This document shows, one piece after another, positions 6,456 to 9,727 of a DNA stretch of 9,727 nt (position 1 is the first letter of the stretch; each line of letters begins with the position of its first letter). Source of the DNA: Oscillospiraceae bacterium (GTDB lineage Bacteria; Bacillota; Clostridia; Oscillospirales; Oscillospiraceae); assembly GCA_031280855.1 (NCBI GenBank), contig JAITGH010000081.1, forward strand, positions 1-9,727, given 5' to 3'. Below the pieces are notes generated by a model that ran no database searches, was not told where the DNA came from, and was given only the letters and a program-made list of their open reading frames with translations. The translations under genes and the position numbers were made by a program.

Positions 6456-6484
6456 ATTTTAACACTAAATGCAGCAATAGTCAA
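6456..6484 (-). promoter_or_regulatory. extended -10 promoter of ftsZ
   Basis: On the minus strand, TTGACT (6484-6479, 5 of 6) is followed by a 17-nt spacer and TAAAAT (6461-6456, 5 of 6), with TG two bases before the -10 (6464-6463). Initiation would be near 6449, giving a leader of about 36 nt that contains the strong ribosome binding site. The spacing, the extended -10 and the AT-rich surroundings make this a convincing sigma-A promoter. Confidence 0.85.
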
Positions 6485-6491
6485 TAGGGAA

Positions 6492-6539
6492 TTTTGTTTT
6501 TTCTTGTAAATTTTTCAGATTTTTTTGTAACTGTTGTAA
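6492..6539 (-). promoter_or_regulatory. A-tract and TTGTAA-repeat region upstream of the ftsZ promoter
   Basis: Four A-tracts on the minus strand (6520-6526, 6511-6515, 6497-6502, 6492-6495) lie just upstream of the -35 box, as expected of an UP element or bent DNA. The word TTGTAA (plus strand) occurs three times, at 6504-6509, 6525-6530 and 6534-6539, and might be a regulator site. The composition contrasts sharply with the GC-rich genes around it. Function is inferred. Confidence 0.45.
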
Positions 6540-6584
6540 TTTGGGGGCGTGTAAGGTAAAAAAGATTTACATAAAGCCCGGAGA

Positions 6585-6776
6585 TTAGACTATGCCCCAC
6601 GGTAAGTGGAGCTCGACGCTGCCGTCGGGCAGGTAGACCGCGCAGCTACGCAGCCAGAAGAACAGCAGGAGCGAGACGACCGCCGTTACGCCAAGCACCC
6701 ACGCGATAATCGAGAGTGCGCGCTTAAGCGGCGGCTTAGGCTTGTAGACTCGCGGTCGGAACATCGGCGGCTTCAT
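6585..6776 (-). CDS. small membrane protein of unknown function (63 residues)
   Basis: The product has a basic, Pro-rich N-terminus (MKPPMFRPRVYKPKPPLKRA), one hydrophobic helix at about residues 21-42 and a short outer tail, CAVYLPDGSVELHLPWGIV. The start at 6776 has GGAGG at 6790-6786 inside the end of rpiB with 9-nt spacing, and lies 4 nt after the rpiB stop, so it is translated as part of the operon. The pattern of a basic segment, a membrane helix and VYxxDGxxxxLPW recalls, from memory, the N-terminus of a larger Clostridia family annotated as putative glycoside hydrolases (DUF4015-like), but here a TAA follows at once and ftsZ control DNA comes next. It may be a stand-alone membrane peptide or a truncated remnant. 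It is the last gene of the operon; no clear terminator follows. Confidence 0.6.
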   Translation of the reverse strand: MKPPMFRPRVYKPKPPLKRALSIIAWVLGVTAVVSLLLFFWLRSCAVYLPDGSVELHLPWGIV

Positions 6777-6780
6777 GCGG

Positions 6781-7206
6781 CTATGCCTCCAGCTGCGCGA
6801 CTCGGCGGGAGTGCCGCCCACCCTCGAACGGAGTGCCCAGCCACGCGGCGAGGATCTCGAGCGCGAGCGGCGCGTCAACCACCAGTTCGCCGAGCGCGAG
6901 CACGTTCGCGTCGTTGTGACTGCGGGAACGCTGTGCCAGGAAGACGCTGTCGCAAAGTGCACAGCGCACTCCGCGCACTTTGTTCGCGGCGATGGCGACT
7001 CCGATCCCGGTACCGCAGATGACGACTCCGCGCTCCGCCTCACCGGCGGCGACGGCGTTCGCCGCAAGCTTCGCATAGTGCGGATAGTCGCAACTCTCCT
7101 CGGTGGACGTACCGAAATCGCGGAACTCGATCGCGTTCTCTGTAAAGTAGTTTAGTATTACACCCTTGAGTTTGAGTCCGGCGTGATCACATGCAATTGC
7201 TATCAT
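6781..7206 (-). CDS. rpiB: ribose 5-phosphate isomerase B (RpiB/LacAB family)
   Basis: RpiB interconverts ribose 5-phosphate and ribulose 5-phosphate in the cytosolic pentose phosphate pathway; relatives isomerise allose 6-phosphate or galactose 6-phosphate. The 141-residue product carries the family motifs: ACDHAG (5-10), DFGT (30-33), CDYPHYA (39-45), the anion-hole and catalytic segment ICGTGIG with Cys64 (63-69), IAANK (72-76), HNDANVLALG (97-106) and the C-terminal GGRHSRRV. The presence of Cys64 fits RpiB rather than enzymes that use another base. ATG 7206 is chosen because GGAGG at 7215-7211 precedes it and the family usually begins just before this IAxxCDHAG strand. An in-frame ATG at 7224 overlaps the stop of the preceding gene (ATGA) and would add six residues, but it has only a weak ribosome binding site. 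Confidence 0.94.
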   Translation of the reverse strand: MIAIACDHAGLKLKGVILNYFTENAIEFRDFGTSTEESCDYPHYAKLAANAVAAGEAERGVVICGTGIGVAIAANKVRGVRCALCDSVFLAQRSRSHNDANVLALGELVVDAPLALEILAAWLGTPFEGGRHSRRVAQLEA

Positions 7207-7220
7207 TTTGCCTCCATTTG

Positions 7221-7913
7221 TCATATTCCAAAGATTTTTGTAATCGGATTATGTTCGACGAAAAGTCTTAGCACGGCGGTCTGATCGATCTCCGCCGCCG
7301 GGATTATTGCGCCCGTGAAGCGTAATGCCCACGCGATTACCAGCACGACGATCAAGCCTTTCGCGAGCCCTAAGACTGCGCCGCCGATGTCGTTCAGCAG
7401 TTTCAGACCGGGCAAGTTGAACGCGATGTTGATGAGGTTCAGCACGATTGCGAAGACGACCGAGATCAGCAGGAACGCCGTCGTCGAGAGTATCGCGAAC
7501 GCGAGCGTCTCGGTAATCTTTTCGGTAATCGCGACTTTCAGCATTTGCCCGGTCTCCGTGAACGAGCTTGCGAAACCCTGCGCCAGTTCCGCCGACGCGC
7601 TTTGCAGGATACCGAGGTTGGCGAGCGCGTCGAGGCTGATGTCGTAGACCTCGGTGTTCGAGTCGTCCGCAGAGGGTAGGTACTCGCTTTTGGCGGTGTC
7701 GACGGCTTTTTCGACGATGCCGCTGACGAACGGGTGAATCGCAGGCGTCAGATCCGGCGTGTATGTATTGGCGACGAGATTCGCGCCCCAAAGCGCAACC
7801 AACATCGCGATCACGCCCCCGATTCCGAGGATCAGACCGCGTCGGTAACCATGCCATCCGCTGATGAACAGGATCACCACTATCACCAGGTCGAGGATAA
7901 TGCTAAGCTTCAT
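7221..7913 (-). CDS. CvpA family membrane protein
   Basis: The 230-residue protein has the CvpA (colicin V production) architecture: an N-terminal pair of membrane helices (about 6-20 and 27-48) with WHGYRRGLILGI between them, an outer loop of about 90 residues that includes SEYLPSADDSNTEVYDISLDAL, and two C-terminal helices (about 138-163 and 173-200) with LLNDIGGAVLGLAKGLIVVL. Members are inner-membrane proteins linked to colicin V release in E. coli and to envelope stress tolerance; the biochemical activity is not settled. The start at 7913 has AGGAG at 7924-7920, 6 nt upstream. Its stop overlaps an alternative rpiB start. It sits 31 nt after the unknown membrane-anchored gene, in the same operon. 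The longer loop is usual in Clostridia members. Confidence 0.85.
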   Translation of the reverse strand: MKLSIILDLVIVVILFISGWHGYRRGLILGIGGVIAMLVALWGANLVANTYTPDLTPAIHPFVSGIVEKAVDTAKSEYLPSADDSNTEVYDISLDALANLGILQSASAELAQGFASSFTETGQMLKVAITEKITETLAFAILSTTAFLLISVVFAIVLNLINIAFNLPGLKLLNDIGGAVLGLAKGLIVVLVIAWALRFTGAIIPAAEIDQTAVLRLFVEHNPITKIFGI

Positions 7914-7944
7914 TACGCGCTCCTAATCGTCAAGTAGATTTACC

Positions 7945-8541
7945 TTACGCGGTTTGCTCGATCCAATCGGCTCCGCCGGAGTATTCAACGGTGACTTGCT
8001 TGTCACCGGCGCGGTAACCGGACAGTTGAAGTGTAATGCCGTCGTCCTTTACAGTGTAGCCGATGAGGTGGTGGCTTGTAAAGTGATACTCCGTTACAAG
8101 CGTCGGGCCGGAGTTGAAGACCGTCACGCGGTCGCTGCCGATCGCGAATATGACGTTCTCGCTGAGGTAGCCAAGCTCGAAGTAGAGGCTATCGGAGGAA
8201 AGGTAGGAGCCGCGCTCGACCCCGGTACCGAGCCCGAAGACTCGAATGCGGCACCCGGAATCGGAAAGCGTCGCGACCGTCAGCGTCTTGCCCGAGGGCG
8301 ATACCGCCGCCGCAACGATGTACTCGCTTGCCGACGGCCACTCCGCGATCTTGTCGTACTCGTCGTAAACGTAGACGATCCCCTTGTAGCCGAGCTTTTC
8401 GGCGATCTCGACCGTTAGCGAGTCCGCGCCGCGTTCCGGCGGATCGTACAGGTACACTCGCCACGCGAGGAACCCTCCGAGAACCACGACAAGCGATATG
8501 AGCATAATAATGCGGTTACGAAGCGTTAAGAATTTCTTCAT
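7945..8541 (-). CDS. membrane-anchored protein of unknown function, beta-rich outer domain
   Basis: The 198-residue product has a basic N-terminus (MKKFLTLRNR), one membrane helix at about residues 11-28, and an outer domain of about 165 residues that seems mostly beta strand. Segments such as IVAAAVSPSGKTLTVATLSDSGCRIRVFGLGTG recall one blade of a WD40-like propeller, as in DUF5711-type proteins, but with room for only two or three blades a full propeller cannot form. It may therefore be a different fold, or a short member. The ATG at 8541 overlaps the truA stop (ATGA), pointing to coupled translation; the nearest GGAG (8558-8555) is 13 nt away, farther than usual. No known catalytic motif is visible. 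Its place between truA and cvpA suggests an envelope role, but this is weak. Confidence 0.7.
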   Translation of the reverse strand: MKKFLTLRNRIIMLISLVVVLGGFLAWRVYLYDPPERGADSLTVEIAEKLGYKGIVYVYDEYDKIAEWPSASEYIVAAAVSPSGKTLTVATLSDSGCRIRVFGLGTGVERGSYLSSDSLYFELGYLSENVIFAIGSDRVTVFNSGPTLVTEYHFTSHHLIGYTVKDDGITLQLSGYRAGDKQVTVEYSGGADWIEQTA

Positions 8542-9287
8542 ATGTCATAGTGAACTCCGGACATGTAGAGACCATGAGGCGGAACGGTGGGCCCGGCGAG
8601 AGAGCGCCGCCGCGTTTCCAGTATTTTCCTGACGTCAGGCGGCTCGAGTTTCCCGATCGCGACGTAGACGAGCGTCCCGACCATCGCTCTGACCATATTA
8701 TAGAGGAAGCCGTTCGCAGCAACGACCATCTCAATTATACCACCTTTTTCATAAATGTCAAACGCAAATATTGTCCGAACGGTTGATTTTATGTCGGTTC
8801 CTGTCGAACGCACAGCGGCGAAGTCGTGAGTGCCGACGAATTGCCGCGCCGCGGCTCGCATTCGCTCCAAGTCGAGACTTTGCGGATACCACCACGCGTG
8901 GTTACGGCGAAGCGGGTCGCGGATCTCGCTGTTAAGGATTCGGTACGTGTACTCCTTACGCACGCAGGAGAATGTAGCGTGAAACTCCTTTACAGTCTCC
9001 CAAGCTCGAGCGACGGCGACGTCGCTCGGCAATCGGGAGTTCAATGCGAACGGCAATCGCTCCGCCGGTATCCGCGCACTCGTACGGAAGTTCGCGACGT
9101 AGTACTCCGCGTGAACGCCCGCGTCCGTGCGTCCGCACCCGGTAACGCTGACGCGGTGCTTGAGAATGGACTGAAGCGCGTCCTCCAGGGTTTGCTGAAC
9201 GGTGGGCAAATCGCGCTGCCGCTGCCAACCGTGGTACGCGGTACCGTCGTAGCTGAGTAGCAGCGCGATGTTACGCGGCTCGCTCAT
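8538..9287 (-). CDS. truA: tRNA pseudouridine(38-40) synthase TruA
   Basis: TruA converts uridines 38, 39 and 40 in the tRNA anticodon arm to pseudouridine. The 249-residue protein has the expected length and motifs: LLSYDGTAYHGWQRQ (10-24), the catalytic motif GCGRTDAGVHA with Asp55 (50-60), FHATFSCVRKEYTYRI (the segment after the first domain), the HDFAAVRSTGTD region and the C-terminal helix motif NGFLYNMVRAMVGTL. It ends GPTVPPHGLYMSGVHYD, which is typical. The ATG at 9287 overlaps the ecfT stop (ATGA). No Shine-Dalgarno sequence is visible in the 20 nt upstream, so translation most likely depends on ribosomes finishing ecfT. The ecfT-truA order is common in Bacillota; the usual next genes, rplM and rpsI, are not here. 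Confidence 0.97.
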   Translation of the reverse strand: MSEPRNIALLLSYDGTAYHGWQRQRDLPTVQQTLEDALQSILKHRVSVTGCGRTDAGVHAEYYVANFRTSARIPAERLPFALNSRLPSDVAVARAWETVKEFHATFSCVRKEYTYRILNSEIRDPLRRNHAWWYPQSLDLERMRAAARQFVGTHDFAAVRSTGTDIKSTVRTIFAFDIYEKGGIIEMVVAANGFLYNMVRAMVGTLVYVAIGKLEPPDVRKILETRRRSLAGPTVPPHGLYMSGVHYDI

Positions 9288-9727
9288 AGCGGCAAGTAGC
9301 GCAGCATTACACTCACGCCCGCCACTAATACGCCTAATGCGAACGCGGTGAAATCGGTGCGAGTATAGCGCAGTTGCTTGAACTTCGTGCGGCCGTCGCC
9401 GCCGTTGTAACAGCGGCTTTCCATCGCGATTGCAAGTTCGTCCGCTCGCCTGAACGCGCTTACGAACAGCGGAATGAGCAACGGGAGCAACGCTTTTGCA
9501 CGTTGGAACAAGTTGCCGTGCTCGAAGTCCGCGCCTCGCGCCTTTTGAGCGCTCATGATCTTGTCGGTCTCCTCGATCAGCGTTGGAATGAACCGTAGCG
9601 CGATGCTCATCATCATGGAAAGCTCATGCACCGGAAGTTTGATTCTTTTAAGCGGAGAGAAGAGCGCCTCCATCGCGTCGGTCAGCTGTAAAGGCGAAGT
9701 GGTATACGTCAGCAGCAACGTCCCTGA
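9284..9727 (-). CDS. ecfT: energy-coupling factor transporter transmembrane protein EcfT (C-terminal part, cut by window edge)
   Basis: EcfT is the scaffold of ECF-type ABC importers; it joins the ATPases EcfA1/EcfA2 to exchangeable S components that bind vitamins or metals. The frame is open to the window edge (SGTLLLTYTTSPLQLTDAME...), so the gene continues beyond 9727 and the TTG at 9718 is internal. Visible are the LTYTTSP membrane segment, the cytoplasmic coupling region with SAQKARGADFE (first Ala-Arg-Gly motif) and the second motif region AMESRCYNGGDGRTKF, then the last helix (ALGVLVAGVSVMLRYL). In the second motif Ala-Arg-Gly is Ser-Arg-Cys, a variant that I believe is common in Clostridia. 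Its stop overlaps the truA start. The ATPase genes would be expected upstream, outside the window. Confidence 0.93.
   Translation of the reverse strand, partial: SGTLLLTYTTSPLQLTDAMEALFSPLKRIKLPVHELSMMMSIALRFIPTLIEETDKIMSAQKARGADFEHGNLFQRAKALLPLLIPLFVSAFRRADELAIAMESRCYNGGDGRTKFKQLRYTRTDFTAFALGVLVAGVSVMLRYLPL

Noticed and set aside
6545..6575. A possible intrinsic terminator after the 63-residue gene, around a GTAAA...TTTAC pairing with a T-run
   Set aside because: The stem is only about five A-T-rich pairs and the T-run lies in the loop, so it does not form a usable terminator. How the operon ends remains unclear.
7249..7857. A 202-codon minus-strand frame inside the CvpA-family gene
   Set aside because: It is a +1 shadow, very rich in Arg, while the other frame gives clear membrane helices and a good ribosome binding site.
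9716..9718. TTG as the start of the ecfT gene
   Set aside because: The frame stays open to the window edge and the upstream residues fit the EcfT membrane segment; 147 residues are too few for a complete EcfT.

Overview
The window looks like a chromosomal housekeeping region of a GC-rich Gram-positive anaerobe, most likely a Clostridia-type Bacillota. This rests on consensus sigma-A style promoters, strong GGAGG-type ribosome binding sites, a class 2 release factor, an ECF transporter T subunit joined to truA, a YycI-like single-pass membrane protein and a large lipoprotein solute-binding protein. The placement is inference from gene content and style; no rRNA is present. No insertion sequence, phage gene, CRISPR array, tRNA or rRNA was seen.

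Layout. (1) Plus strand, 1-2797: a tight run of prfB (3' part), nadC, a YycI-like membrane protein and a left-handed beta-helix (hexapeptide) protein related to the acetyltransferase half of GlmU, with gaps of 1, 8 and 1 nt. (2) 2798-3040: an intergenic region with a striking 28-bp near-perfect inverted repeat (2811-2891), followed by a near-consensus promoter (2931-2959). (3) Plus strand, 3041-4948: a single lipoprotein solute-binding gene with no permease or ATPase beside it. (4) 4949-5276: an intergenic region with a GC-rich, hairpin-rich block, a minus-strand promoter with a perfect TATAAT that points into that block, and a 15-bp perfect hairpin that probably ends ftsZ. (5) Minus strand, 6413-5277: ftsZ with its own extended -10 promoter and an A-tract-rich upstream region. 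(6) Minus strand, 9727-6585: ecfT (3' part), truA, an unknown membrane-anchored protein, a CvpA-family protein, rpiB and a 63-residue membrane protein, packed as one operon with ATGA overlaps.

The genes serve general functions: translation termination and tRNA modification (prfB, truA), NAD synthesis (nadC), pentose phosphate interconversion (rpiB), vitamin or metal uptake (ecfT), carbohydrate or peptide binding (the lipoprotein) and cell division (ftsZ). No new multi-gene defence or metabolic system is evident. The least expected signals are the possible structured non-coding transcript between ftsZ and the lipoprotein gene, the long inverted repeat before the lipoprotein gene, the loss of the GlmU-type catalytic histidine in the hexapeptide protein, and the 63-residue protein that looks like the N-terminus of a larger family.
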